The notes: generated by a model not told the origin, from the letters alone. Positions 48,554 to 61,816 are shown, counted from the stretch's first letter. The stretch: 64,000 nucleotides of DNA from Seriola aureovittata (GCF_021018895.1 NC_079374.1:4932001-4996000), one strand, 5' to 3'. Numbers and translations: made by a program.

Positions 48554-49352
48554 ATTAACAAAATCTGATGGGCATTTTGTTTATTTCAATTCTCTGTGAC
48601 CATTTTCATTGACCAAATAATGAATTACTTGAGAAAATATTGGCAGATTAATCAATAATGAAGATTGCAATAATCAGCACTAATAATTCTGTCTTTTGTC
48701 TTGACCACGATACAAATGCTTGTTGTTATGGTTGTTATTTGCCTCTGTCTTGGTACTTTGTGTTCTTCCCCCACCTGTAGCACACAGATGTGAGATTGGT
48801 ACAGTAGATGTCGACGGAGTGAATGTTATAAAAAATTGCATCAAACCACTATGATGCATGTCACTGAATTAAAGGATAGATTCAAATATATATATATATT
48901 TTTTGTATTAAATCAACTTAATACAACACTCACATGCCATATGTACTGTAAAAGACCAGAACAAAATCCATTGCACTTCTGGCAGCGAAAAATCTGAACC
49001 ACCTCTTGGCCGTAGAAAACAATAAAAGTGAGTGTTTTCTATGTTTTCTTTCTGTTTTAAATGTGCCAAATATCATCCACAGGCGCATTCTGCAGAAACC
49101 ACTTTTAGTGCTTCTGAAGTCAACGCTTCTGAAGAGCTGTGTGCAGTCACCGAGGCTAAGCTAGCTGCTGGATGGTCAGTAAATCCCTCCAGGCTGCGCG
49201 GCCGCCTGCTTGTTAAACTGAAATGTCATGTTTTCTATTTCTACATGTGTTAAATACAAAAGATGCGACGTGTGCGTGTGGAGGATTTGGATGGTGTCAA
49301 GGCACCTTTGATGGAGCTGACAGCTGAGTGTAGAAAATAAAGTAACGTAAAG

Positions 49353-49521
49353 TACGGTGGCCCTGAGAGCTCAACACACTGAGCTAGACTAATCCTTCGG
49401 CTGTGTTGTGAGTATTTGCAGCGCGTGTGTTGTCTGATTGATGAGGATGTTTTCTGAAGTTGTTGTCTTTTTGCATTTGTTTTCTTAAGTGGCAGTGTGT
49501 TGAGCTCTGAGGGCCACCGTA
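49353..49521. mobile_element. Hairpin MITE with TA target duplication
   Basis: The left arm TACGGTGGCCCTGAGAGCTC (49353 onward, continuing AACACACT) and the right arm (49494-49521) are inverted copies with one mismatch over 28 bp. Flanking TA dinucleotides lie at both tips, the target signature of Tc1/mariner-type insertion. The 169-bp element is non-coding. Confidence 0.8.
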
Positions 49522-49859
49522 GTAAAGTAACGCAGTGGCTTTTCAATGAGTAATATGTATAACTGATTACGCTTGTCAAGGCACTTTCCCACCACTGCAC
49601 TTTACAGGTAGCACCAAATGAAAACAAATGGGTTTGTTTTAGCTGCATTAGGCTACAAGCTGTGTATCCAAATGTGCAGTCAAGAAGGATCCTGCATCAA
49701 GCACAGGTGTGTGTGTGTGTGTGTGTGATTTGCCCAGGTGAAGCACAGGAGACGACCAAACACTTACACACAGGGGGTAACCTGATGTTTTAAATCAAAA
49801 AACAGTGAATTTGCAGTTTTTAAGTGAGTTGTAGTTTCTTGCGAGGAGTGAGTGGTGGC

Positions 49860-50215
49860 GATTGTTGCTTGACAAGAGCTTCGGCCATCATTGTCTTATA
49901 ATACGTCCTCTGAGCAGCGCTTCGTCTTCAGGTCGGGCTGGACGCAACAGGAGCCGCTTTTGGAAAGTGACGTAACGAGCTGGGGCTAGCTGGTTAGCGT
50001 GCTAACTTCAGTAGAAGAAAAGATGTGATAGAGAAAAGAATTAACAATGTTGTTGCTTTCCACCACTGGAGACAGCTCTTGGTGAGCACAGGAGTGAAAT
50101 TTGATGCTGAACTCACAGTGTTTCTTCTAGACTGGTTAGCAGCTGTAAATGCTAATGTTAGCTATGTAGCAATAGTGAAACTAGACTAGCTCTGTTAAGG
50201 AGTAAGAAAAGTTTT
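49860..50215 (+). repeat. Dispersed repeat R2, copy B
   Basis: Homologous, in opposite orientation, to 30040-30375. Shared blocks include GACAAGAGCTTC, GGAAAGTGAC, GATGCTGAACTCACA, TTCTAGACTGG and GTAGCAATAG. Confidence 0.7.
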
Positions 50216-52686
50216 TTTCAAATACTTTTGAGAGAACAAAATACAAGAGAGCCACGACCAGATTCTACCATTTATTACACATATTACATTCTTAAATAAA
50301 AATGCTCCACTTAACAGTTCTTGCATAGATATCTTACAATACCAATTTAGAAAAGAATTATGAAACAGACCAGTAACAAAAATAAATTTTCTTCTTCCTT
50401 AATAAAGAACATTACCATACTAACATCATATAATACAAATAATATTTTAAACACTTTGTACAGCAAAAAATTGTAAGAGAACTCAAAAAAATCAAATCAA
50501 ATCAAAAATACTCAACAGATGTGACGGTGACAGAGGAGAGGAAGGCGGGTGAAAGTGACGGTTTATGGACTGATGTGAAAGGTGTCAGGGTTACAGAGCA
50601 CCTGTAGGACAGGTGAGAGGGATGTTGTGATGGTGAAAACACATCTGCCATCTTCTTCTCTTTTCTACATGTCCATTCATCCCAGAAAACATACAGTTGC
50701 GATTCCTTAACAGGTGTGGTTGGAGTTGACTATAGACACACACTAGATATAATGGTGCTAAAATACCAGCTTTCACTGAATGATGGCACTGGATTGGTCA
50801 CTTTACCTAAACATGTAGCACGAGGATTGGCACCGAAATCCTTTCTGTGTCTCCACCAGATTTCTGTTTGAGTTAGTGTGGATGCCGATGCTTATTATTT
50901 TAAAGGTAAATGTCTTTTTCTATTCAATCTGGGTCTTATTTTGGTTATCATTCCTGTTGATGATGACAACATGTTACTCATTAGATGAACTGCAGAGATT
51001 CATTCATCATCCATTTGGGCAAGCAAGATCAACATCAATCCCAAACCTCAACGTTAAAACTATCTAACACTAAATTTAATATCTAAATTTAACCAAAATT
51101 AACTAAAACTTTTATTTGGCGCTTGAACCAAAAGAAAAATTTGAAGTTGTTTTATGTCTTTGACATTGTGTCCTAGATCTCTGGTGAGCAGCAACATGTT
51201 TTCTTATCCAATAAAAAGAATGGACAGAAGTTCGAAAATAAGACCCACATTATAAAAGAAAAATACATCAATATGACTTTATGGTGTAAAAGAACTCATT
51301 ACCTATTTGGAGGCAATTGTTTACGCCCGAAGTGAGTCTCAATGAAATGAAAATGAATCTTCCTACATCTGTAGGTGTAGGTGAGATTACTTTTCTCGTT
51401 TCATCCCAGAAGAAAGAAAATTAGAACTTTTAGCTCTGGGCAGATGGTTAATTTGGAAAACATGTCTAAATAGTTTCCAGACTTGTTGACAAATGAAAAT
51501 TTTTGAAAAGCTGAAACAAAAATAACCTAGTTTCCAAGGAAGAAGAGCTCTAATTTAGCACAGCTCATTTTGATGCCCTGGAAGTGAGACATTTTAATCA
51601 CCTAATCAAGTAATGCCAAACTGCATTAGTATTTTATTAGGAGTATGATACTGCACTGTGTACCATAGACAAACCGAATTTTTTGGTACCAATCCTCTTT
51701 TCACATAAAGAGAGATGAAACAGTGGGCCAAGCTCCAGAAGGTAGTTCTTTAACTTAAAGACCTTAAGAAGAACGAATCAGGCCTCAGAGACTAACTGAG
51801 CAGATAAACTGGCAGAGATGGAAAAGCACCGGCGAGGATGAGTCGACTTAAGTTGAACAAACTGTACTGACCGAGGACATTTAGCTGGCAAGGTGGAAAA
51901 GTTATTGCAGTCTCACCGAAGAACTGCTTGGAGCTCCCAAGCTGCATAGTAGCTCTTGAGAATACTTCCCAGTACAGCTGGATATCTGAAGACTATCGGC
52001 ATGTTTGGGCCCCAGAGGGCTCTGACGGTTGTGGTTTTGGTGGAGGGGGGAATGGTATGCGGGTGAGGTGGAACATACAGACACGAGGAGAGGGGTAAAG
52101 GTCTGTGAATCTCTTATATACTGACACATCAAGCATGGACAAACACAGTAGTTACAGACAGACACTCCGGGATGCGACTGATACCAAGAAAGTTCAACCA
52201 AGTCACAGCATGACTGAGTGTGAAGTACAACATATTCCCCCAGAATAAGAGTGATGAAAAAAGGCATTTCACTGGAAGGTTAAGTAGATATGTCAGTCTG
52301 ATCTATCGCTAGTGGACCTACAGTAAATGGTTCTTGTGGCAAAAGTGCATCCTGGACGTGTAACAAATGTTAAGTGGATATTTGACAGAGTGCTCCAACA
52401 GACTATGCTAGCAGTGCGCGCACATGGAGAGTGCAATAGCTAAGTATGATCATGTAGTGCAATGTTTGCGAGAACTAAAGCAGATCTATAGAAATGCTGA
52501 AATGTCTGAGACAGTGCTGTCGCCACATACGGTTAAATTCACACAGAGCGGTCTGCATGTAAGATCTCACGCTATTTACAAAAGCTGCCAGAAGTAACAA
52601 TCCTTCTCCAGGGTGATATGGTGGAAAACTGTGGAAACTGAAGCCCGGACAGTCGAATGTCCAAACAACTACAAAGAGGACGTCTG
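50216..52686. other. Intergenic, no supportable gene
   Basis: A+T-rich at 50220-50520, otherwise unremarkable. Minus-strand AATAAA at about 50270 could mark a distal klf7 polyadenylation site but is unsupported. Confidence 0.35.
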
Positions 52687-53069
52687 AAGGCTGTTTTCAC
52701 ACTGGCTTTGTTGGTTTCAATCCAAAGCTCTGCTGGTCTATTGCGACATTCTGTTTCGCAAATCATGGTCAGTTGCAAACTGCAGATACATGTGCAAGTT
52801 CTACAAATTTAATGCATGGGTTGCTGGGTTGCTCAATTATCTCATGTTGCAAATCGCAGCTTGTCTGTTGCAGATTTGGTGACACATGCCTCCTCTGTCT
52901 GTCGCACGATCGTGCAACTCTTTCCTCACCGAAGAGCGACTGAACAGGAACACAGGAACTGTACCAGATGGACTCAAGTACGGTTTCTTCCTTTGCACCT
53001 GCGTTCGGAAAACCTTTTAAGTGAATTGTTGCCGCATTTGGACGAACCTGCCAGTGTGAAAGCACCTTT
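52687..53069. mobile_element. Candidate terminal-inverted-repeat element
   Basis: The left end AAGGCTGTTTTCACACTGGC (52687-52706) corresponds to the right end read on the reverse strand, AAAGGTGCTTTCACACTGGC (53051-53069). About 380 bp of non-coding sequence lies between, rich in GTTGC/GCAAC words. The family is a fish non-autonomous DNA transposon by resemblance. Confidence 0.6.
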
Positions 53070-56000
53070 AGTAATTCCCAAAGGGTAGACTTTCCTCTTG
53101 CTTAGACTCTGACCATGTGATGTATGGGAATGGTAAACTTGTTTGAAGTTGGTGATGTAACTCCAAGACTCCAGTCCACCTTTCACTCTGAAATATGAGA
53201 CTTGATAGTGTTATTTGCAGTGTGCTAAGAAGCTAACTTAAACTAAAGCTACTTCACTCCTGCTTAAGCTGCTAGCGCCATTATACTGGGCACCCTATAA
53301 AACCATGAGAACATTATTTTACATTGTGAACAATGCGTTCGGCTCCAGCTGATGACTGACAAGAGACTGAGAATGATACGAAGCATGAAGATTCGGAGCA
53401 TAATTAAGATTTAATGGGACGAGAGTCTAAGAATAACAATCCCTCTCCTTCCACCTTCCATCCATCACTAATTTTCTGCGTCTCTGCCTCTCGGCTCGTT
53501 CCTCTACATCTACTACATTCACAGCAGTTAACTTGCAAATATGTAAATCTTTGGGCAAATTGTGTAAAGTGTGCATTCAGCATTCCTGCAGCTGACAGTG
53601 CATGGACAACTGCTGTGGACAGAGAGGGAGAGATGGGGTGAGGATGGAGGGATGGAGGGAAACAAGAATGGCACTTAAACTGGGAAGGAAGAGGGAGGGT
53701 TGGGGGACACAGAGTGGATTAAATATCTTTGCAGATAAATGGTAATTTATTTTATCTGTAATACATGAGATAAAATGCAAGGGCTGATTTAAGGATTAGG
53801 ATTCTTGTGTGGGTAAATGATTTTTTAAATCCTTTTTTTCATCAAAGTTTAATCTCTTTGACAAATATCTCACTGTCTCCTGGCATTTCTCTGTGCTAAC
53901 GGGATCTTCTGTTTCTCCTACATCAAATCTGTCCACCGGGTATGGACCGTTGGAATCGGTCCGGCTCAAGGTCCCTGTTGTTTTTTTTTTTTGTTTTGTT
54001 TTTTTTTCCAGACCACTCAGTTTCCCTGTGACCCAGAGCTATCTCATTAGCTGAACTGCAGCTAGAGAACAGGGCCCAGGAGTGCTAATGCTAATCAGAG
54101 CCGTGGGACGGCAGCTAGCCGGCCTGGAGGAGCCTGAGAGACGACAAGAGACACGGAGCAACACTGTGACAGAAAACCTGCTTCGACAGGCTGAGCATGA
54201 AGTGAACGAGATGTGAACTTGTACCAGAGGTGACTTTAAGATCTGTCACATGTCAAGTGGGATTTGCAATCTTCAACACCCTGGTATGTTTACATTGTTT
54301 GGGTCAGAATTGTTCCGTGTGAGATCCTCAAAACAACACGAAAACGTGCTGAAGGTGTCGCATTCCTTAAGGCTCATCATATTCACTGTTTATCGATTTT
54401 CACCTCAAGGAGCAAATCAATTTGAGCAATTATCCAACTTGAATTATAAGTCAGCATCCATGCAGAAATTGGTCAATTAGATCCTCTTGGGGTATTAGCA
54501 GCTTCGAGAATGCGTCCGGTAACACGAAGTGACAGGACAAACGAGTACAAAAGGCAAATGAGCTGCTGATTTTGCGGCTTCTTTGTGACTTCCCATATGT
54601 AGGAAGTGTTTAAACTACAGTGTTTGTGCTGCAAATGGTATTTTTAAGATCTGATTTACATCTGGATATTTGTATTATTATTATTTCACCAATTTTTTTT
54701 AGTAATCGGAACAAACACTGACAAATCCTGAGATTTTGGGGGAAGGAGACAACAAAACTGAAAATAATGAGCCTTAAGAAAACGTGGGGTTTCAATTAAT
54801 CTGGCAGGGAGGAGTCCGATTTCAGCGTGCTTCGATATTAAGTGCAAGTTTGCATCTCTTTGACTCGAGTCATCGAGCTCCATGACTTGTATGAATGTAT
54901 GAACGAATGAAGGGTCAGAACAAACACCTAATAAACACACTGTAGGCCATTACTTTCATTAAAACCAAATGCATCAACCAACATTTCTCCCACATGGTTG
55001 CACACATGTTCAGCAGTTAAAAATCTGTTATTAACCACTTTGCTGAAACACTGCCTCCCTCACAGTATGCCTAATTAATGGGACGCATACACACACACAC
55101 ATACGCACACACACACAAATACACATTCATGCCATCAAAAGCCTCACAAAAGTGCTACGATCCCCATCCCTCTAATGATTGTACGTCCTGTATAGGAGGG
55201 CTCCTTCTACATCCCTTTGCATGTCTCAACATTTTGGCGTGACTTTGCATCATCCAAGCTGAAGAAAACAACCATCAATACAGCTTTTGTAACAGAAACC
55301 AGTAACAATGAAATGAAAATCAGAAGTGAAACACTGGATTCATCTCAAACGTGGGTTGCTTTGCGTCATATTTAGCAGAAAGAGAGAGTTAGTAGAGAAA
55401 GCTGCCGCTGGATACAGAGGCCTCATATGGAGGCGGTCTCCTGCTGATCTCTCCTGACCGGGGAGACTCTGCCCATGGCTAAAGGGCAGTTCCACGCTGG
55501 AGGTTTTTGGTATCGATTGTTCGAAGCTGCACCATAAACCCCCCCTAAAGGGGAATGTTTTCACTGTTTCACCTAATGAAGGCTGGCAAGGCCGACTGGC
55601 ACCATGACTGGGCACGATGGGGATGGGAAATCTCCTGCCAGCTTCAGGAACCTTGCACCCTCACCCAGCCGCACCAGTCAGCAGCAGCGAGCATTAGACT
55701 GTTTGCATGTGCTACGGGGCATATAGGTGGTGGTGGGCGGATGGACCAGCGGTGTCAGTGTTCGTGTTGATGTTGGCGGTATCAGTGATTGAAAGGCGAG
55801 TTCTTTTGTTTTTTTCTGCAACCATTGAGCAAAGGAAGCAGGTGGTGTTGGATGTGTGCACGTACCAGTTTCCAGCTCTCATGTATTTTTTTTTGTTTTT
55901 GTTTTTTTTACATTTGACATTTTAATGTTGGTGATTACATTCAGGTCACAGAAATAAGCCATTATTTTCATCAAACATTAAGTAAAACATCCCTTCATGT

Positions 56001-57814
56001 GTTGTTGCAGTTAAATACACTGGTGTGAGCTTGCTAGCTAGCTACATTATTAGCTAGGAAGCTTGCTAGCAAACCAGCCACAGGCCTTTGGTATTAAAAT
56101 GTATATTTAAATGATTTATTCCGCTTAAGTTAAATTCTGCACAACAGTTCTGCAGATTGACTTTACTAACATGATTCTCATTGTGACAATTTTGTTCAAA
56201 TGAATTGAGTTGCTGCTGGTGTAACTGGACAAAAAGACTCCATCCGTCACTGCTTTGCTTTGTGCAACAGATGAATTTGGATGTGCATCTGAAGTCTGAC
56301 TATTTGTTATATCTAAGCCATAGTCAAAGTCTGTCCTTGTGAAACTGGCCCCAGATTTCTCGGGTGAAAAAAAGGGCACCTTTAAAATCTGTGTGTGTGT
56401 GTGTGTGTGTGTGTATGACTGGACAAAAAACAGATTAAACCCTGCATTGTTTAAACATGTTTGCTAGATACAAGTCTTCTTCTTCTTCGCCTCATTTGGC
56501 ACATTGCTATGCTTTTTTTTGTGCTACAGCTGCCAACTGTTGAATCAGCAGAGTAGCATGAAATGTGCGTTGATAATCCTGGTTTTTATCTCTGTTTGGG
56601 TCAAGAGAGACGGGGGGGATTCATCTCGAGGACATTCAAATTCACTGTACACAAGGCAGCATGGAAGGGGGCTTTGAGGATTATGAAGGTTTTTTTAACA
56701 TGCTGTAAATTTTGCTAAAAGACCTGCTGCAATTATCTCACTCCTATTTATCTTTGCTGAAAACAGTGGCTCATACACTCTATTGTAACCAACAATGTAA
56801 CCAGAGTCTCTGAAGTAAAAGAAAAACGCTGATTAAATGAGAGGCAGAAACTGTAGCGAGGGATGTGTGGGTGATTGTTGGAACTGAGAACAAGCTGATT
56901 TCTCACTTCAAAGGATTTGAAATCGTTTGTTACCTCCAGCTGAGAGCTAAGATACTCTTCTACTAAACAACAGTTGCTAAATTCCTACTGTGAAAAAAGA
57001 TTTGGGAGCAGAACATATAATTCCAGGAAGAGTGTGTGTGTGTGTGTGTGTATGTGTGTGTGTGTGTGTGTTCATGAGCTGGTGTGTGTGTGTGTGTGCA
57101 TTTGCAATAAAGCCTGCCATGCAGTGTTTTGTTTTCCAACTCTGTTCATTAGTTTAATAATTATTTTCCTAAATCTTATTAGTCTTATCTTGAGAAGAGC
57201 CATGAGCAAAGAAACTGCAGTGTAAGTGTGTGTGTGTGTGTGTGCATGTGTGTGTGCATGTGTGTGTGCATGTGTGTGTATATGTGTGCGTGTGTTGACG
57301 GAGTATGTGTGTTTGTCGTGTATGCAATGTGTAGAGCGAGACAGCATTGTTTTTGTATTGTATTTTTTTCAAGTCTTTTTATGATTTTTTTTCTTTGTGT
57401 TTCTTTTTTTCCATATTTTTCGCTGTAGAAAAAAAAGCACAGATAACATTGAAAAAAAGTCAGTGCAGTCAATGGATACGAAACAGGCAAAATTTGACCG
57501 GGCCGGTGCGACCGTGTCTGTTCGGTTGGTTGGCGTCTTTAGTCCCACGTGAAAAAGCAAAACGCAGCTCTTCTTGCCCTGCAGTGCTGCCAGGGAGCTG
57601 AGATCTCAGAGTCTGTGAAAGCGCTCCAGGATGACTTTCAGAATCAACAAAAGAAAAAAAGAAATAAAAAAATAACAAACAGGTTTCCAGTTTTCAGCGA
57701 ATCCTCCGCCTGACTCTGGTAGTGTGCGAGTCCACGGAGGGTCATGCCAGGGTTTTTGTTTTTCAGCTGGAGTGAATCGCAGGGCAGAAAAGAGCTGCAC
57801 AAAAAACTGAAGAC
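53070..57814. other. Distal klf7 3' flank or 3' UTR
   Basis: No gene is recognisable. It contains short T-runs (53980-54010, 55886-55910), minus-strand AATAAA candidates at about 53746 and 56115, and GT arrays at 56390-56414, 57031-57099 and 57223-57298; the last has 12-bp GTGTGTGTGCAT units. Human KLF7 has a 3' UTR of several kb, so part of this may be transcribed with klf7. Confidence 0.35.
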
Positions 57815-59043
57815 GTCTCTGGTCTCTTCTTTTATTTTAGTCCAAAAAAAAAAAAATACAAATCCGTTTTCTGAGAGTTGGTATGATTCTGTTTTTTTTT
57901 TTTTTGTTGTTCATCCTCTGGTTGCTTACAGACCGCAGGAGCAGAGTCAGTGCACATGGGGATTAAAAGACCAACAACGCTCTCCTTCTCATCCCACACA
58001 TTCTGTTGAAGTCATCTTAGATTTTCAGTTTTTTTTTTTTCTCTAACACAATTCAGTGAGTTTTAAGACATTTTCTCCAAGAGAGAAAAGAACAAAGTAT
58101 CATTCTTTGTAATAACAAGAAGAAGAATTATTGTCCTCTAAGTAGAAAAAAAGGGAAGAAAGTGTCGCTGCGCATTTCTGTCAGATGGCCTGCGGAGGCG
58201 GCAGGCGTCTCGATGAAGGTGAGAGATACAAACACCCACTGAAGGAGAGCCTGAGAGTTGCAGCAGCACCCGCTGACCGAGGTCCCATGGGTGCACCAAA
58301 ACACCCAGCATCCGAGCCCTGGGTTCGATTGTCAGCCATGCTAGAAGTCAATCTGTACAGTCTCTCTCCTGCAGATTTGGCATTGTTGTTTTCTTCACAT
58401 AGATTACTGAAGCTGACTGCGGCAGATGATGGTTTCTTATGTTCCGTGTATGAAAAACATTTAAAAAAACAAAGAAAAAAAGTTGAGTATTTGATTTCAG
58501 AAGCCGGCAAAGCACAAACAACTGACTATACGGATATTTAAAGTTTCCCCACTGAACTATCTCCTCACCCAAAGTGACTTTATGGTTTAAACACACTGAA
58601 TACAGAGAAAGAAAAAAGGTGGCGTAATGTTTCATCAAGCGAGTTAAGTATAATGTTGGTTTGGCAGTGTCCAAGCCCCAAAAGCCACGTGAGAGCAGCC
58701 AGGGTCACCGGGATGATGCATTCAAAGACGGGTGCGTGGACTGTTTACTATTGCGAGTATGTGAGTGTGTAATTTTAAAGAAAAACAACATTCTAGCTAC
58801 TCCTTGTTTTCCTCCAGTCCCCGTCTTAAGATGGGAGGGCCGTCAGTCTGTGCGATCTTCATGGCCCTCTCAGATGGATGCGCTGCCCTGCAGGCGTCAT
58901 GGCTGCCGACTGGTTTTTGAACGGGGTGAACGAGGTGGGCGGTTGGTAGCTCGACTGCCCATCCCTCTTTCCTCCTATCTCTCCTCCTCCTCCTCTTCCT
59001 CCTCTTGCTTCTTCCCCTCTCCCACTCCTTTTCTTTTTGCCCC
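57815..59043 (-). other. klf7 3' UTR (minimal candidate)
   Basis: Follows the klf7 stop codon on the minus strand. It begins with a purine-rich GGA repeat (58980-59005 on plus as TCC repeats). The first downstream minus-strand AATAAA is at 57831-57836, so this is the shortest likely UTR. The open frame on the plus strand at 58185-58541 has no recognisable features and is not called. Confidence 0.45.
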
Positions 59044-59095
59044 TCAGATGTGCCTCTTCATGTGCAGGGCCAGGTGGTCCGACCGAGAGAAACAC
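59044..59095 (-). CDS. klf7: Krueppel-like factor 7, last coding exon (partial gene)
   Basis: This 52-bp minus-strand exon follows acceptor TTTTTCTCTGCAG and encodes, after one base completing the preceding Arg codon, CFSRSDHLALHMKRHI and TGA. It is the end of the third C2H2 zinc finger of a KLF: the second finger cysteine, then Phe, the DNA-contact residues R-S-D-H, and the two zinc-binding histidines of the H-x-x-x-H pair. KLF family members end here with one variable residue; His-Ile is the KLF7 ending, whereas KLF6 ends His-Leu and KLF2/KLF4 end His-Phe. Synteny with creb1 and ccnyl1 agrees. KLF7 is a nuclear activator of neuronal genes that binds CACCC/GC boxes. The remaining exons lie right of the window; I found none in 59096-64000. 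Confidence 0.87.
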
Positions 59096-60531
59096 CTGCA
59101 GAGAAAAACACACAAACCATGTTCATCTAAGATCTAAAAGATCCATGAAATATGTATGAAAAATACAGTAAGTGAGAAACACAAAATATAAAGATGAAAC
59201 TGTATTAATATGTAAAAAAAACTCCAGCAGAAAAGGAAAAGAACAAATCAAAAAAACAACTTACATAAATGAATTCAACTGACAATATAAAGAAGATCAG
59301 GTTGGCAAGTGTTGCTGATCAGTGCCACACTCCCAGGCCCCCTTAAATCCCAACTGGCTCCATGTATTTCTTGGGAACTCTCCATAATCCCATGCCCCTT
59401 GAACTCCCCACTGGCAATGTGTATTTGCTGGAAATGCTCCACACTTCCAACCCTCTACAGTAAACATTGTCTCCATGTATTTGCTCGGAATACTTGTCAG
59501 TCCCGACCCCCATGAACTATCCACCGCATGCTCTGGTTTAGTTTGGTATTCTGTTTGATGCACAGCTAAGTGACCGGTGAAGCTAAGTAGCTAGCGTTAG
59601 ATAGATACCAATCAACCACAGTGTCTCACAAATATTGGACAGTACCATCCTCTCTCTGCCATGTCTTTCTAACCTTTTGGTTTAAACAGCAATGAAACAC
59701 AAAGGATAAGGTTTGAATATTAGACATGCTAACTCCAGCTCGACCAGTGTGACTCGACCTCACCTGAGTCAGGACATATCCTAATCCTAATATGACCTCT
59801 GAGGTCCTCCAGGTATCTAACAAGTGCTATTACTTCATATTGATTTATCCAGAATTGATAGATACTTCCTTACCACTGCCATAGCTGCTTCTGTAGAGTC
59901 ATATTAAACTGAATGAATGTAGCATAGCGGAAAAGCTAACGGTAAATGTATTATTTCAACATGAGATTTTCAACCACTTCATTTCAAAACTACAGTGAAC
60001 TTCAGTCATGATCTCACTTCGTCACCAGTGAAACCCAGACATAAAGACGAACATGGGTCGATTCAGGCTCAGTGATTTCCTGCATACAACTAAAACACCA
60101 CCATAAATCACAGCCAGACCTCCACAGCTCTGCAGTCACTCCTCCAGCTCAGACTGGAGAAGCTAATTAGATATGTATTGTGAACATGGACACTGACGCA
60201 GACAGGCTGGCAGCGCTTTCTGATGCCGGGCCATTTAACTGAGCGGTGACTGCACCTGCTCTGAGGAGAGACATAAAACCAGGTGATGTAAAATATAAGA
60301 TTCACAGTGTTATGTCATGTCTTCACAATGGAGTGTTTTAATTTTATGACACCATTGTGAAGACACTAAAGCTGAACATGCACAATAAAATGAATCACGG
60401 GTGATATGACTAAAGGAGAGGCAAAACAAAATGTGGGAGAGAATAATATGAGAAATTAAAAATTCAATTTGCCAGAGGCTTTATTCATTATTAATTAGCC
60501 AAGGCTATTCTTTGTGTGTGTGTGTGAGACT

Positions 60532-60536
<5 letters not shown>

Positions 60537-60582
<46 letters not shown>
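60537..60582. repeat. (TG)23 microsatellite
   Basis: An uninterrupted TG array. Confidence 0.97.
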
Positions 60583-60583
<1 letters not shown>

Positions 60584-61785
60584 ATTTAGACAGGCTGCTG
60601 TTCTATCCAGATACAAGCAGACAGAGCTGAGCACTCTAAAGTATAATAGAAAGTTTGTCATGCTGCAGCAGAATCTGCTTCAGTCTCTTAATGTCTTTAG
60701 ATGCTGCAGGAAACTGGATTCAAAACACAGCAAAGAAATCATTTGAAAATGTTCACAAATTCAACTCAGAAGCAGCTGAACTGCTTCTAAATATGTCAAA
60801 CTGAAGTCCTGTGCATTGAGCTGTTATGTTCTGATGTATTCTTCGACTGCTATTGATAATTGATGCTAATGACAAATCAGTTGTTGTTTAACTCCCCCAC
60901 CTCCACCTCCTCATGATGATGGTTTGAAGTAAAATTGAAAAACAATCAAATGAGCCTCAGTTATTGATTGGAGGACCTTATTCTTAATGCGGTGCTTGAA
61001 GATTAGCTTTGAAAAGAAATAAAAAAGTAGCGACTGGATTCTGAAAAAAAGGACTGTTCCATGAAACCAACAGCATCTGATCCAAAAATATGGCAACACA
61101 ATTTACTGTCAGGACTAAAGAAAGATGTCGACTATATTCAGTTAAAGTGTAAACCTGCTGCTTCCCGCTGGGTGTTATTCAGTCCTACTTCTTCACTTCA
61201 TCACCTCTCCTCCTCCTGGTCGAGATGTGAATGTGAATGTGTCTCTGTTTTGGCCTTCTGTCCACATCACCCCAGCAATCTCCATCCACAAAAAACAGGT
61301 CTTTTCAAATTCACTCATGTATAATGATCACCCTTCACAAGCATAGCCAGGCGCTAAACAAATCCAAGCTTTCTGCAGCCTCTGACTCTCTGTGATCGTT
61401 CATTTTGAGAGTCAGTGTAGCCGATCGCACAACACCGCTGCTGTCGACGTGCGACTTTCTCATTAAAATTTCTGAAACAAAGATGATGGATGTCTAAAAA
61501 CGTCAACTTTGCCACCAGAAAAAAAAAAAAAAGACTAAAAGATTCAGCTATCTTTCCTGCTGTTTTGGTGTTTCAGTGTGGACATTGATGCTTGAGAATC
61601 TCAGTTAAAAACATAAAGTGTGGACAGAACCCCTGTTAATGTGTTAATTCATTCAGGTTTTCATGCTGTCAACAGGGTGTGAGTGTACAGTTGAACTTTG
61701 CTCTCTGTTGTCTGTAGTCTAGTGTTTCCCCTCAGCCTATTTAGCTGGCCATGTGGTACCTACTGTGCACCTTCACCAATCTGTG

Positions 61786-61816
<31 letters not shown>

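Noticed and set aside
55081..55130. Possible CRISPR-like or other direct repeat array
   Set aside because: Only interrupted CA repeats; no spacers, and the genome is eukaryotic.
58185..58541. 118-codon plus-strand frame
   Set aside because: It lies antisense in the klf7 3' UTR, with no domain, signal or homologue that I recognise.
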